Shown: positions 1-8,273, counted from the stretch's first letter. The stretch: 64,000 nt of DNA from VXPQ01 sp965248175 (GCA_965248175.1 OZ252093.1:2790001-2854000); one strand, 5' to 3'. The notes: generated by a model from the letters alone, not told the origin. Translations and numbers: made by a program.

Positions 1-727
1 CGCCTAAGTAGTTCAGCAAGCGGTTCCAGCGCTCATAATAGTGATCCACCTTGCCGGACTCAATGGATTCCAGTCTTGCCAAGAGCTTGTTCTTGATCAG
101 ATCAACCGCCGTTAATGGCATACCTCTATTGTTCAGCGATTCGAACAGGGTGTAGGCATCGGCATGACTCGCCACCTCAATTTTGACCAAGCAAGCATAG
201 CTGACCTTTTCCAGAAATTCCAGGATGGTCCCAAGCCCGTCGCCCCCCTCATCTGTCATTTCATTGATACGGCCCTGGAAATATCGGTAGGCACGGAAAA
301 TTTTGCGGTTCCCCGCATAAGCCGGACGATCGCTCCCACTGATAATCCCCGTCTCAGCAAGAACGGCCCGGTAATCATTCTGGTTGTTGTTCTGAATCTG
401 TGGTATCAGGCGGATCTGTTTATCGCCTTTCTTCAAAATCAGCTTACGCTTTAAGTTGGTTTGCTCGACAAGCTGTTCAGCATCCAAATTGGATTCATGG
501 CTTTTCAAGGCATGATAGACCGAAGCAAAAAGCAGCGAGAGCGTCATCAGTCGCTGCTGGCCATCGACTAGTTCCAGTTTCTGAACCAATAGCGCGTCTT
601 CCGACTGATTGATACAGATAATCGAACCGAGGAAATAGCCGGGGTCGTTATCAAGAACATCGTCAAACAGGCTTTCCCACTGATTCTTCCCCCAAGTGTA
701 TTCGCGCTGGTATCGAGGGATTGTATA
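1..727 (-). pseudogene. DUF262 (GmrS-like) protein, 3' portion, split by transposon and cut by window edge
   Basis: About 242 codons are open from the transposon junction to the window edge. They hold the hallmarks of the DUF262 family: a PRYQREYTW start motif, the VDGQQRLMTL nucleotide-binding-type motif about 45 residues later, and FESLNNRGMPLTAVDLIKNK near the window edge. In characterised systems (GmrSD, SspE/BrxU-type) DUF262 is the NTP-sensing part of enzymes that restrict modified DNA. The missing N-terminus lies at 3303-3373. Removing the element at 728-3302 and one 8-bp target duplication rejoins the frame as VVYT-IPRYQ, exactly the conserved IPxYQRxYxW motif. The gene is therefore a recently interrupted intact gene, not a decayed one. 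The rest of the protein (GmrD-like DUF1524 or other) lies beyond position 1, so the subtype cannot be told. Confidence 0.9.
720..727. repeat. 8-bp target-site duplication, left copy
   Basis: ATTGTATA lies directly outside the left inverted repeat and is repeated exactly at 3303-3310 outside the right one. Eight base pairs is the duplication size known for the IS1595 family. This and the restored reading frame define the insertion to the base. Confidence 0.95.
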
Positions 728-750
728 GGGAATTATATACGAAAGTAACC
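728..750 (+). repeat. Left terminal inverted repeat of IS1595-type transposon
   Basis: 23 bp, beginning GGGAATTATATACG and ending GTAACC, perfectly inverted at 3280-3302. The small AT-hook gene stops 10 bp inside it, so almost no non-coding sequence is carried at this end. Confidence 0.95.
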
Positions 751-759
751 GCTTTCGGA

Positions 760-969
760 TCAGAGCATATCCTCCAACGGCGGCGGTTTTTTGTCATCGG
801 GCGATACCGCACCCCGATCCTTCTTTATCGGCGTTACGATGCACTTCGCCAGTATCTCTGGCGTCGTGTCGATCTTCAAAACGCGCGTCTCCGGGCGACC
901 TCGCTTTTTCGATTCGGGTTTGGGCTTTTTCGGTTTCATGGTCTTCGCCTTAGGTCTGATATTGTTCAC
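760..969 (-). CDS. Small basic AT-hook protein, transposon passenger
   Basis: 69 residues, last gene of the transposon operon. The likely start is the GTG at 969, which overlaps the stop of the upstream nuclease-like gene by 4 bp (GTGA), indicating translational coupling. The N-terminal third is very rich in Lys and Pro and holds KKRGRPE, an AT-hook-like minor-groove binding core. The C-terminal part (VLKIDTTPEILAKCIV and onward) could form a short helix. An internal ATG at about residue 11 is the alternative start. No enzyme domain is visible. Its place in the operon suggests a DNA-binding accessory, for example a regulator or target-site factor for the methyltransferase/nuclease pair or for transposition. 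That role is inference. Confidence 0.7.
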   Translation of the reverse strand: MNNIRPKAKTMKPKKPKPESKKRGRPETRVLKIDTTPEILAKCIVTPIKKDRGAVSPDDKKPPPLEDML

Positions 970-1565
970 TTACCCCTTTGCCGTCGTTCTCTCACGATCT
1001 CTTTCATCAGCGTAAACGGTTCACTGTAGAATGGTGGTTCTAAGGGCCACGAAACAGGAACACTTGTCGCCAATAGGTGCATCCTCTGGTAATCCGAATA
1101 CTTCCGATGTTTGGAACGCGGCAGATGCTCATTTCTGATAAATCCAAAGTGCCATTTATGGTCAAACTCAAAGAGATTAATCGCCAGTATATCGAATTTT
1201 CCTGCCAGCAGGCACGTTGTCTGCAACGTGGTTCCGTTGGGCAGTGTAACAGATCGTCGGTCGCTCGCATCGACTTGGCATCGTCCGAAATAGTCGCCGT
1301 TGTTAGTTCTCACCGAACGGGTTTGCAACGACTTCACCTCGACAATGATCGGTTGGCCTTGGTATTCGAAACTGAAGTCTGCTGGCCGTGATCTGTCGTG
1401 ATCGTCGTATCGAATTAGTTTGTGAATTCGGGCATCTGAAAATACGGTGCGCTGTAACTTGTACTCAGCCAAAAACCCAATCAGTATCCCTCGGATGCTT
1501 GGACGCTCTGCAAGTACAACGTTCAAGTCATCGTAGGAAATACCCCAGTCTTCCAGAATTCCCAT
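966..1565 (-). CDS. Putative restriction endonuclease (PD-(D/E)XK type), transposon passenger
   Basis: 199 residues. Around residues 60-80 it carries RPADFSFEYQ followed by PIIVEVKSLQT. This is an Asp, 12 intervening residues, then Glu-Val-Lys, the layout of the PD-(D/E)XK nuclease core, in which Asp and Glu bind metal and Lys is catalytic. The start codon overlaps the stop of the upstream methyltransferase (TAATG), and the downstream AT-hook gene overlaps its own stop. A nuclease-core protein directly coupled to a DNA methyltransferase is the classic type II restriction-modification arrangement, so I read it as the cognate endonuclease. Its specificity cannot be read from sequence. The alternative is a nuclease assisting transposition. 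Confidence 0.72.
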   Translation of the reverse strand: MGILEDWGISYDDLNVVLAERPSIRGILIGFLAEYKLQRTVFSDARIHKLIRYDDHDRSRPADFSFEYQGQPIIVEVKSLQTRSVRTNNGDYFGRCQVDASDRRSVTLPNGTTLQTTCLLAGKFDILAINLFEFDHKWHFGFIRNEHLPRSKHRKYSDYQRMHLLATSVPVSWPLEPPFYSEPFTLMKEIVRERRQRGK

Positions 1566-2278
1566 TATGGACAGCGGCGTCGCGGACTTCGCCCGTTGGT
1601 TTTGATGAATACGAGAAAGTAAGAATGATTTTTCCTGGCGTGTTCCTGTCGAAGGATCCGACTGACGGCGGGTTTATTGGTGCGGACTAATACGAACAAG
1701 TCTTTTGCGTAGAACCCTATCGACTCGTATTCATTGATCAACTCGACATGTGTGAGATTTTGCAGATTGGCACTTACTTCATCTTGACACTTGACAATGA
1801 ACACGCCAAAATCGCGCAGAACTCTAAACGCCTCGGCACCAGCCTTGAAATACAGGTCCAATACAGCCGCGTGATACTTCGGCACATTATCCTCGATGGT
1901 CTTTCCGTTCGAGTAGATTTCCCTAAATGCAGAATAACTGCCGCTGCCTGCTAAATGAGACTGCTTTTTGCGATACAGCCCCTCCATGTATGGGGGATCA
2001 AGTACCACACAGTCGATTGAGCCGTCGTCGTAAGGCAAATCTCGGCAATCCACCCCCGTCTTTATATCGGTCGCAAGCAAGTTGTAATCGTCTGCGTTGA
2101 CATTCTTCCAGAATATCCCCTTGCCGTAGGTTACGTCGGCAATCGTTGAACCAACAGGTACGTGCAAATCGAAGATTTTAGGAAACAGCGCATCGTTGCA
2201 GCCTAAATGTGCACTACATATAATATCGCTGGTAGCGATACCATCTGGAGATTTTCTTTGTACAGCCACACCCATCAT
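1565..2278 (-). CDS. DNA methyltransferase (DPPY motif), transposon passenger
   Basis: 237 residues. It has a glycine-containing SAM-site segment near residues 45-55 (ADVTYGKGIFWKNV) and, about 45 residues later, CVVLDPPYMEG. DPPY is the catalytic motif IV of amino (N6-adenine or N4-cytosine) methyltransferases. The order motif I then motif IV points to the alpha/gamma type. No long target-recognition domain is visible. ATG at 2278 overlaps the transposase stop by 4 bp (ATGA), and the nuclease-like gene follows with a TAATG overlap. Methyltransferase before nuclease in one transcript lets protection be made first. Whether it modifies host or element DNA is unknown. Confidence 0.85.
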   Translation of the reverse strand: MMGVAVQRKSPDGIATSDIICSAHLGCNDALFPKIFDLHVPVGSTIADVTYGKGIFWKNVNADDYNLLATDIKTGVDCRDLPYDDGSIDCVVLDPPYMEGLYRKKQSHLAGSGSYSAFREIYSNGKTIEDNVPKYHAAVLDLYFKAGAEAFRVLRDFGVFIVKCQDEVSANLQNLTHVELINEYESIGFYAKDLFVLVRTNKPAVSRILRQEHARKNHSYFLVFIKTNGRSPRRRCP

Positions 2279-3207
2279 GCAATCAGGTCAGCATACCGGA
2301 GGCGTTTCTGATCCATGCCCCGGACTATTGCCGACATTTGGTCAAGAGTATCAAGTCCGCGAATGTTGTGCCGACCGGAGAACTCGTTGATGTACCGATG
2401 GAGATGCTTGACGCTCACGTGGTGGTAAACACCCGTGATTCCCCGTTTCAACGTCGCCCAAAAACTCTCGATACCGTTCGTGTGGACTCGTCCACGAACG
2501 TACTCGCTGGCACTGTGTTTGACCGTCTCGTGGGCGTAGAAGTGTTTCAAGCTCTTGTATGCCTTATGGTCATCCGTGAAGACCGTTTCGCCATGCTGGA
2601 CGCTCTCATGCACGAAGCCAGCGAGAGTTTCACCCGGTTCATAGCCAAGTGGACGCGCCTTGATCTTGCCGCCTCGCTCCCTGGCTCCCATGACGGTAGC
2701 CTTACCCACCGTTCCACGTCCGAACGACCGCTTGTGCGCGTGTTTATTCCGTTTCTTGCCACCCACATACGTTTCGTCTACCTCGACGGTACCGACGAAA
2801 AGAGGGGCGTTCTCCACGAAAGCCTCGCGGACACGCTGGATCAGGTGCCACGCGGCTTTCTGCGTGATACCCAATTCCCGGCTGATCTTCATACTCGACA
2901 CGCCTTTCAGGTTGGTCGTTGCCATATAGGTAACGATTGCCCATGCCTGAAAGCCCAGTTTGCTCGACTCCATTACCGTGCCCTTCTTGACGGAGAAGTG
3001 CTTCCGGCAATCCTTGCAACGCAGTGGCATGGTCGGGTGGGTACTGCGAACGGCCCGCATGCAACCGCAGTGGGGGCAGACAGGACCATCAGGCCAGCGT
3101 TGCTTTTCAAACCAGCGTTCGGCTGTATCGTTGTCGGGAAACATACGAAGAAGTTGAACAATGGTCAAGCCGGTTCTTTCGGAACGTCCGGGTGCGCGTT
3201 GTGCCAT
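2275..3207 (-). CDS. IS1595-family transposase
   Basis: 310 residues and apparently complete. The N-terminus has a zinc-ribbon (CPHC and CKDC pairs, residues about 45-70) followed by a helix-turn-helix-like segment. The catalytic ISXO2-like DDE-type core shows VEVDETYVGG, then FTDDHKAY, then HTNGIESFWATLKR. The same order is found in the transposase at 44367-45338, to which it is clearly homologous. It is the first gene of the transposon and drives the passenger genes through an ATGA overlap. Its promoter must lie in the roughly 70 bp between the start and the right inverted repeat. No frameshift or missing catalytic residue is visible. Confidence 0.95.
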   Translation of the reverse strand: MAQRAPGRSERTGLTIVQLLRMFPDNDTAERWFEKQRWPDGPVCPHCGCMRAVRSTHPTMPLRCKDCRKHFSVKKGTVMESSKLGFQAWAIVTYMATTNLKGVSSMKISRELGITQKAAWHLIQRVREAFVENAPLFVGTVEVDETYVGGKKRNKHAHKRSFGRGTVGKATVMGARERGGKIKARPLGYEPGETLAGFVHESVQHGETVFTDDHKAYKSLKHFYAHETVKHSASEYVRGRVHTNGIESFWATLKRGITGVYHHVSVKHLHRYINEFSGRHNIRGLDTLDQMSAIVRGMDQKRLRYADLIA

Positions 3208-3279
3208 TTTCTTGCCTGGTTGCTTTCTGATTACGGTTACTATAATACCACATAATAATCAAAAAGTCAAGTGAATAAT

Positions 3280-3302
3280 GGTTACTTTCGTATATAATTC
3301 CC
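3280..3302 (-). repeat. Right terminal inverted repeat of IS1595-type transposon
   Basis: Exact reverse complement of 728-750. It is followed directly by the second copy of the 8-bp target duplication at 3303-3310. Confidence 0.95.
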
Positions 3303-3373
3303 ATTGTATATACCACATTCGCTTCGATGTCGAAGAGCTGAGAGATTGGATAGTTATTTACGGATTTAATCAT
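3303..3373 (-). pseudogene. DUF262 (GmrS-like) protein, 5' portion
   Basis: The ATG at 3373 is preceded by GAGGTG at a good ribosome-binding distance. It gives MIKSVNNYPISQLFDIE and then runs into the transposon after VVYT. This matches the usual short N-terminal lead of DUF262 proteins before the IPxYQRxYxW motif. The remainder resumes at 727 on the same strand. As it stands the reading frame runs into the transposon end, so no functional DUF262 product is expected from this locus. An ORF runs in frame further upstream (to about 3541), but only the 3373 start has a good ribosome-binding site. Confidence 0.88.
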
Positions 3374-3574
3374 ATAACACCTCAAGAGTGATATTTCTAT
3401 AGTTTGCGACGGAATGCTTCTTTTTTCCCTGCCATGATGTCGATGAAATCGGTGTTCCACTAACCATCGAAAATGGGCGTATCCGCTAAAACTGTGTAAG
3501 CGAACATACCTAATATCTGAAGCGACCCCCATATCCTGCAAGACACCTCATTTAGGCAGGGTATCAAGCTCCCC

Positions 3575-4120
3575 CTACTCCACCTCCACTATCACCTCGA
3601 TCTCCACGGCGATGTTGTCCGGCAGCGAGCCCATGCCAATGGCCGATCGCGCATGGCGGCCTCTGTCGCCGAAGACCTCAACCATCAGGTCCGAAAAACC
3701 ATTGATGACCGCAGGATGGGCTCCGAATTCCGGGGAAGCGTTCACCATGCCCAATGCCTTGACGATGCGCCGGACGCGGCTCAGATCGCCCAGTTCGTCC
3801 TTCATCGTGGAAATTAACTGGATTCCCACCAGACGGGCCGCCTCGTACCCTTCCTCGACGGACAAATCCGCACCGACCTTGCCGATCACCAGCGTCCCGT
3901 CAGGACGCAACGGCCCTTTCCCGGACAGGTACAGCAGGTCCCCCGTTCGCACGGCGTTGACGTAATTGGCGACGGGCGAGGACGCCTTGCGCAGCGTAAT
4001 GCCCAGTTCGGCGAGGCGCGCCTCCGGGTTGTAGCCCTGATCCTGCGCAGAAGAGGTTGTGGCGGAAAACGCCAGCACGAAGGGAACGATCATGGCAAAT
4101 ACCCTGTGTTTGGTCGGCAT
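3575..4120 (-). CDS. Exported RidA/YjgF-family protein
   Basis: 181 residues. An N-terminal signal peptide (residues 1-25, ending SSAQ) precedes one RidA fold. RidA proteins hydrolyse reactive enamine/imine intermediates, but the longer family branch seen here (EARLAELGITL, VNAVRTGDLLYLSGKGP, HARSAIGMGSLPDNIAVEIE) is widespread and poorly characterised. The conserved Arg of the RidA active site is likely HARSAIG near residue 157. It is the last gene of the minus-strand block that starts with the fucose-isomerase-like gene, 86 bp after the sialidase-like gene. Export makes a role on periplasmic substrates more likely than cytosolic imine clearing. Confidence 0.85.
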   Translation of the reverse strand: MPTKHRVFAMIVPFVLAFSATTSSAQDQGYNPEARLAELGITLRKASSPVANYVNAVRTGDLLYLSGKGPLRPDGTLVIGKVGADLSVEEGYEAARLVGIQLISTMKDELGDLSRVRRIVKALGMVNASPEFGAHPAVINGFSDLMVEVFGDRGRHARSAIGMGSLPDNIAVEIEVIVEVE

Positions 4121-4206
4121 GGATTTTTGAGTGTGTGCGCTATTCGGGAAGGGCGAACGCCAAGGGCTGTCGCCTGCAGCGGCGCGCCATGAACCGGCGA
4201 ATAAGC

Positions 4207-5391
4207 CTACCCCTGCATCGCCTCCGCTTTATCGTCCAACTCGTCGAGCGTAAAGCGGACGCTGACGATATAGGGTTCCTGGCCTTCGTCCCAGTGACCG
4301 TAGGTCGTTAAGACGAAAACGCCGTCCGGAAGAACCTCCACACCGGGATAGGCGGTATCCCAGAGGTGTTTGTTGTCCATAAGGCGCACGCGGTACTGGC
4401 CTTCGCGCCCCTCGACAAGATCCTCGTAGGTACCTACCCAGCCGACCCAGTCGCCCTGTGTCGGAGTCTCGTGCGCTGTATCGCGGAAGGAGATAAAGAG
4501 GCGGCCATCGGGAGCATGCCTGGCCGTGTGCCGGTCTCCGGTGAGCGCGCCGGGCATTTCACGCGGTGCACTCCAGGTCTCGCCTTCATCGTCGGAAAAA
4601 ATGATGAACGAATTGAAGGTGCGGCTGTTCTCGCGCAGCAACACAGCCATCTGGTTCCCGTCGGGTGAACGAACGAGGCCGGGCTCGCACAAATGCGCCG
4701 TCGGATGCGTAGCGATGACCTCCGGCGCGGACCACGTCAGGCCGCCGTCGCGAGAGAGCGTTTTGTAGACGTGGAAAACGCGCGAATCCTGCTGCTGATC
4801 CTCCGGGCCAATGAAACGCCCATCATCGTGAAAAAGCGCCATGTAATCCCCATTTTTCAGCCGCTCGACTGATCCCATTGCGACGATGCCGCCAAAGTCG
4901 CCTATGGGTTCAAGCTCACTCCAGGCGAGGCCGTCGTCTTCGGAAACAGCCATACGGATTGGATGGAGACCCGAGAACAAGATCAGCCGCTTGACGCCGG
5001 TCGGATCGACGACACGATGGATCGTAGGGACCTCGCGGGAAGTGGCCCAGCTATCGGGCACTGGCAGGCGATCGCTCCAGGTAAGGCCGCCGTCGGTGCT
5101 CCGTTTCATTACGATAGCGCCGCCGCCATGTCCTTGCGGGTAGACCGCGGTGATGGTCTGGCCATCTTCAAGCAGGACCGTTGTCGGGTGGCCGAGGTAT
5201 TGCCCTTCTTGCTTGTCGACCACCACTTGCCGATGCGTCTCGTCGGCCAGATCGATCAGCGGGATCGTAAACCCGCGACGGACGGCTGCCCCTTCGGCGG
5301 GGGCGGTTATATCTTCGCCTTGCTGCGTACAGGAAAACAGGCCCAATAACAGAATAAAGGCTACAAGAAATGGCTGGCGATGGCTATGCAT
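4207..5391 (-). CDS. Sialidase-like (BNR/Asp-box) lipoprotein
   Basis: About 394 residues from ATG at 5391, which overlaps the upstream stop (ATGCATAG); an alternative ATG lies at 5409. A lipoprotein signal ends in LFSC. The body is a six-bladed beta-propeller of sialidase type with at least four Asp boxes (STDGGLTW, SEDDGLAW, SRDGGLTW, SDDEGETW), plus YLGHPTTVLL early and RHTARHAPDGRLFISFRD late. Exo-alpha-sialidases release terminal sialic acids, but many Asp-box lipoproteins act on other glycans or have no known substrate. Its position beside a sugar symporter and an isomerase-like gene supports a glycan-utilisation role. The substrate is not established. Confidence 0.82.
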   Translation of the reverse strand: MHSHRQPFLVAFILLLGLFSCTQQGEDITAPAEGAAVRRGFTIPLIDLADETHRQVVVDKQEGQYLGHPTTVLLEDGQTITAVYPQGHGGGAIVMKRSTDGGLTWSDRLPVPDSWATSREVPTIHRVVDPTGVKRLILFSGLHPIRMAVSEDDGLAWSELEPIGDFGGIVAMGSVERLKNGDYMALFHDDGRFIGPEDQQQDSRVFHVYKTLSRDGGLTWSAPEVIATHPTAHLCEPGLVRSPDGNQMAVLLRENSRTFNSFIIFSDDEGETWSAPREMPGALTGDRHTARHAPDGRLFISFRDTAHETPTQGDWVGWVGTYEDLVEGREGQYRVRLMDNKHLWDTAYPGVEVLPDGVFVLTTYGHWDEGQEPYIVSVRFTLDELDDKAEAMQG

Positions 5392-6586
5392 AGGCAGAAC
5401 CTTCTTCATCGGAAAAAGAATGCGCTTGCCCGGCGGCGTATTGCATCACGCCGTAGGTCCCGTTGGCCCGCCATTGCGGATGTTCGACCTCCAGTTCGGC
5501 GGCCCGCTCCAGCGAGACTTCCACCAGCGTATCGCTCTTGAGCGTGCGCAGGAGCGCCAGCGGCGCAGGAAAAGGACCCAGCGCTTCGCTCATGCTCGTT
5601 TCGAGCGGCCAGATGGCGTCGTTCGTCGCCCGGCGGTAGTTGGCGTCGCCCTTGCTGATCGCCAGCGTCGCCCCTTCGAGGACATGCTCGATATGGGGCG
5701 GCAATTCCCAAAACCGCCCGTCCGTGTTCCAGAAATAATCCGCCTCCATGCGAAGACGACCCTCCTGCATGTATCCAGAAAGGCGGGTGGAAAGACCGGC
5801 GGCAGCCCCTCCCCGGGCAGTCATGGCCCGCAGCATGTCGTGAAGGTCTACGGGGATCACGTCGCTCACCAGTACGGGCAGCATCTTCACATGCAGCACG
5901 ATCTCCGTGGCCAACCCCTCCGCAAGGAGCAGATCGGTCCACGCCAGATCCATGGCCTCTTCGGTCCCCGCATTGTCCATAATGATATGCCCGGAACCCG
6001 GAGGGCGTCCCAGCAATCCCGCCACGATCTCTTCCGAGCGGTCCGTCAGGAGGTGTTCGTCGGTCGCATACACGCCCTGCGCGGCCACGGTCATGATGCT
6101 CAGGTCGATGCGATTGCCCCACAACATGGCCTTCAGCATACGCGCAAGGCGCTCCGGAAGCGGGCCCTCGAAAGCCAGCACCTCCCCCAGCGTAGCCCAC
6201 AACGCCTCGGAAGCCAATTCTTCCTGCTTGAAGGGCGCAAACGGATCCCTGCCCGATTCAAGAAACCCGGACGCCTCGACCATGAGGCGGTACACAAGCA
6301 TTTCCGCAAACAGCCACTCCGTGCCCAGCCAGGTCTCCCCTTCATGCGGCACATACCGCGGCAGCCACAATGCATAATCGGGAGCCGGCGCCTCGAAAAG
6401 GCGTAGCGGCGCATTCCCGGCCACCTTGTCCCGGAGCCGTTTCAGCGCGTCCGCCGTGGTATCCGCGTACGCATTCCGGGCGATCGTGTCGTCGATGATC
6501 GAGGGCACCCGCACCCCCATGGAGCGATGCGCAAACGCATTGCTCGTATCGGTCCGCACCGGAGGCGGCAAATGGTCTCGTTGCAT
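5384..6586 (-). CDS. DUF89/ARMT1-like damage-control phosphatase family protein
   Basis: About 400 residues from ATG at 6586, 14 bp after the symporter stop. Family hallmarks are MDNAGTEEAMDLAW near the middle (the Asp/Asn metal-ligand motif), KMLPVLVSDVIPVDLHD, and GDANYRRATND, equivalent to the GDLNYRKLxxD motif. DUF89 proteins are metal-dependent phosphatases proposed to remove harmful sugar phosphates such as fructose 1-phosphate and its relatives. Here it sits inside a sugar-uptake/isomerase operon, which fits a clean-up role for a phosphorylated intermediate. Substrate assignment is inference. Confidence 0.82.
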   Translation of the reverse strand: MQRDHLPPPVRTDTSNAFAHRSMGVRVPSIIDDTIARNAYADTTADALKRLRDKVAGNAPLRLFEAPAPDYALWLPRYVPHEGETWLGTEWLFAEMLVYRLMVEASGFLESGRDPFAPFKQEELASEALWATLGEVLAFEGPLPERLARMLKAMLWGNRIDLSIMTVAAQGVYATDEHLLTDRSEEIVAGLLGRPPGSGHIIMDNAGTEEAMDLAWTDLLLAEGLATEIVLHVKMLPVLVSDVIPVDLHDMLRAMTARGGAAAGLSTRLSGYMQEGRLRMEADYFWNTDGRFWELPPHIEHVLEGATLAISKGDANYRRATNDAIWPLETSMSEALGPFPAPLALLRTLKSDTLVEVSLERAAELEVEHPQWRANGTYGVMQYAAGQAHSFSDEEGSAYA

Positions 6587-6599
6587 GACGCGCCCGTAT

Positions 6600-8273
6600 T
6601 TACAGCCAGAAGCTGAAATACAGGTAGATGCAGAGCACCAATCCCAGTACCAGCACCGTACCCGCCACATCGAGCCAGCCCCAGGAAGAACGGGATTCGA
6701 GCTGTTCCTCAGCAGTGAGCGTTCCCCAGGTAAGGCCCTTCAGCTTGCCCAGCGCATCGGCGTTCTTCGCATAGGACAGCGTAATGACGAGGACGACACT
6801 GATGAGAAAGAGCACACCGGAGAAATAATACCCGTTGAAGGCGCCGATCCCGCCCAGAATGCCCGTCGGCTCCATTACGCCGCTCTGGACCAGCGTCTGG
6901 AGCGTAAGTTTCAGCATCCCCAGCACGAACCCGACGACCATCCCCCAGAACGCCCCGTGTCCGTTGATGCGCTTGCAGAAAATGCCCAGCAGGAACACGG
7001 CGGTAATGGGCGGCGCCAGAAAACTCTGCACGTTCTGCAGGTAATCGTAGAGTCCCTCGTTGTTTTCCGAAATCACCTTCATGATCGGAATCCACAAGAT
7101 GCCGAAAGCCACCACCACGCCGGTGGCGATCCGCCCGACCCGAATGAGCCGCGCCTCGGACGCACCCGGGCGCAGCTTCTCGTAGATATCGACGGTGAAG
7201 AGCGTAGCGCACGAGTTGAACAGGGACGCCAGCGAACTCATGAGCGCCGACAGCAAGCCGCCCACCACAAGCCCCCGCAGCCCCATCGGAAGCAGTTCCG
7301 CCACCATGGTGGGAAACACCATATCGCCCATGACATTGCCCTCGGCGGACATCGGGATGGCAAGCAAACCCTTTTGGTGGAGCGCATACCCGATCATGCC
7401 CGGCACGAGAAAGATGAACACGGGCCACACCTTCAGAAATCCCCCGAAAATGGCCCCGCGGCGCGCATCCGTCAGCGACCGGGCCGCAAGGGTGCGCTGG
7501 ATGATATACTGATCGGTACACCAGTACCATATCCCGACAATGGGCGAGGCGATCATCACCGCCAGCCAGGGGAAATTCGGATCGGAATTGGGTCGCCAGA
7601 GCGCAAATTGTTTGGCGTTTTCGCCCACGATGGCCCGCAGCTCGTTCCATCCCCCGAGTTCGGACAACCCGAACATCGTGATAAACGCCGACCCCATGAG
7701 CAGAAGCACCGTTTGCAGCACTTCCGTGTATACAACGGCGCGCAGACCGCCGAAGATGGTGTAGACCCCCGTCAGCACCACCGTGACGAAGGCGCCGACC
7801 CAGAATGCATTGTCCGGCGTGCCGAATGTGTCGGGCAGGAGCGTGCGGAATACGAGGGCGCCTGCGTAGACCGTGACGGACACCTTCGTAAACACATAGG
7901 CGACAAGGGAAACGATCGAAAGTACCCAGCGGGACCGGGCGTCGAACCGGCGTTCGAGGAATTCCGGCATGGTGAAAACGCCGGAGCGGTAGTAGAACGA
8001 CACGAACACCCAGGCCAGCAGGATCATGATCCAGGCATGCAACTCCCAGTGCGCCTGCGCCATCCCGTTCAGGGCGCCGCTTCCCGCAAGGCCCACAATA
8101 TGTTCGGAGCCGATGTTCGAGGCGAATAGCGACGTGCCCACCACGACCCAACCGACATTGCGCCCGGCAAGGAAGTAATCTTTGGTGGTCTTTGTCTGGC
8201 GTGCGGACCACCACACGATCCAGACAACCACCATGAAGTAGGCAAATACGATAATCCAGTCAATGGGGGCCAT
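6600..8273 (-). CDS. Sodium:solute symporter (SSS family, SGLT-like)
   Basis: About 557 residues from MAPIDWIIVF (ATG 8273, 18 bp after the upstream stop). About 13-14 hydrophobic helices span the whole length. The segment DYFLAGRNVGW followed by SNIGSEHIVGLAGSGA is the typical unwound first-helix region of SGLT-type transporters, whose Ser/Asn residues line the sodium and sugar sites. The family couples sodium entry to uptake of sugars, sugar acids or other solutes. The flanking isomerase-like, DUF89 and sialidase-like genes point to a sugar or sugar acid. The exact solute cannot be read from sequence. Confidence 0.93.
   Translation of the reverse strand: MAPIDWIIVFAYFMVVVWIVWWSARQTKTTKDYFLAGRNVGWVVVGTSLFASNIGSEHIVGLAGSGALNGMAQAHWELHAWIMILLAWVFVSFYYRSGVFTMPEFLERRFDARSRWVLSIVSLVAYVFTKVSVTVYAGALVFRTLLPDTFGTPDNAFWVGAFVTVVLTGVYTIFGGLRAVVYTEVLQTVLLLMGSAFITMFGLSELGGWNELRAIVGENAKQFALWRPNSDPNFPWLAVMIASPIVGIWYWCTDQYIIQRTLAARSLTDARRGAIFGGFLKVWPVFIFLVPGMIGYALHQKGLLAIPMSAEGNVMGDMVFPTMVAELLPMGLRGLVVGGLLSALMSSLASLFNSCATLFTVDIYEKLRPGASEARLIRVGRIATGVVVAFGILWIPIMKVISENNEGLYDYLQNVQSFLAPPITAVFLLGIFCKRINGHGAFWGMVVGFVLGMLKLTLQTLVQSGVMEPTGILGGIGAFNGYYFSGVLFLISVVLVITLSYAKNADALGKLKGLTWGTLTAEEQLESRSSWGWLDVAGTVLVLGLVLCIYLYFSFWL

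Larger units (their letters stand above)
728..3302 (-). mobile_element. IS1595-family transposon with restriction-modification-like passenger operon
   Basis: A 2,575-bp element bounded by perfect 23-bp inverted repeats (728-750 and 3280-3302; both read inward from GGGAATTATATACGAAAG) and an 8-bp duplication. It contains four minus-strand genes in one overlapping operon: transposase, DNA methyltransferase, PD-(D/E)XK nuclease-like protein and a small AT-hook protein. IS1595-family elements with passenger genes are known. The second IS1595 element in this window (44362-45415) has related ends beginning GGGAATTAC but no passengers. All four genes look intact and the repeats are identical, so the element is probably young and possibly still mobile. 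Confidence 0.93.

Noticed and set aside
2338..3255. 305-codon open frame antisense to the first transposase
   Set aside because: Exact shadow of a well-conserved transposase gene; no family motif or ribosome-binding site in its own frame.
6426..8129. 567-codon plus-strand frame opposite the symporter and DUF89 genes
   Set aside because: Spans two genuine antisense genes and reads as low-complexity Arg/His-rich sequence.
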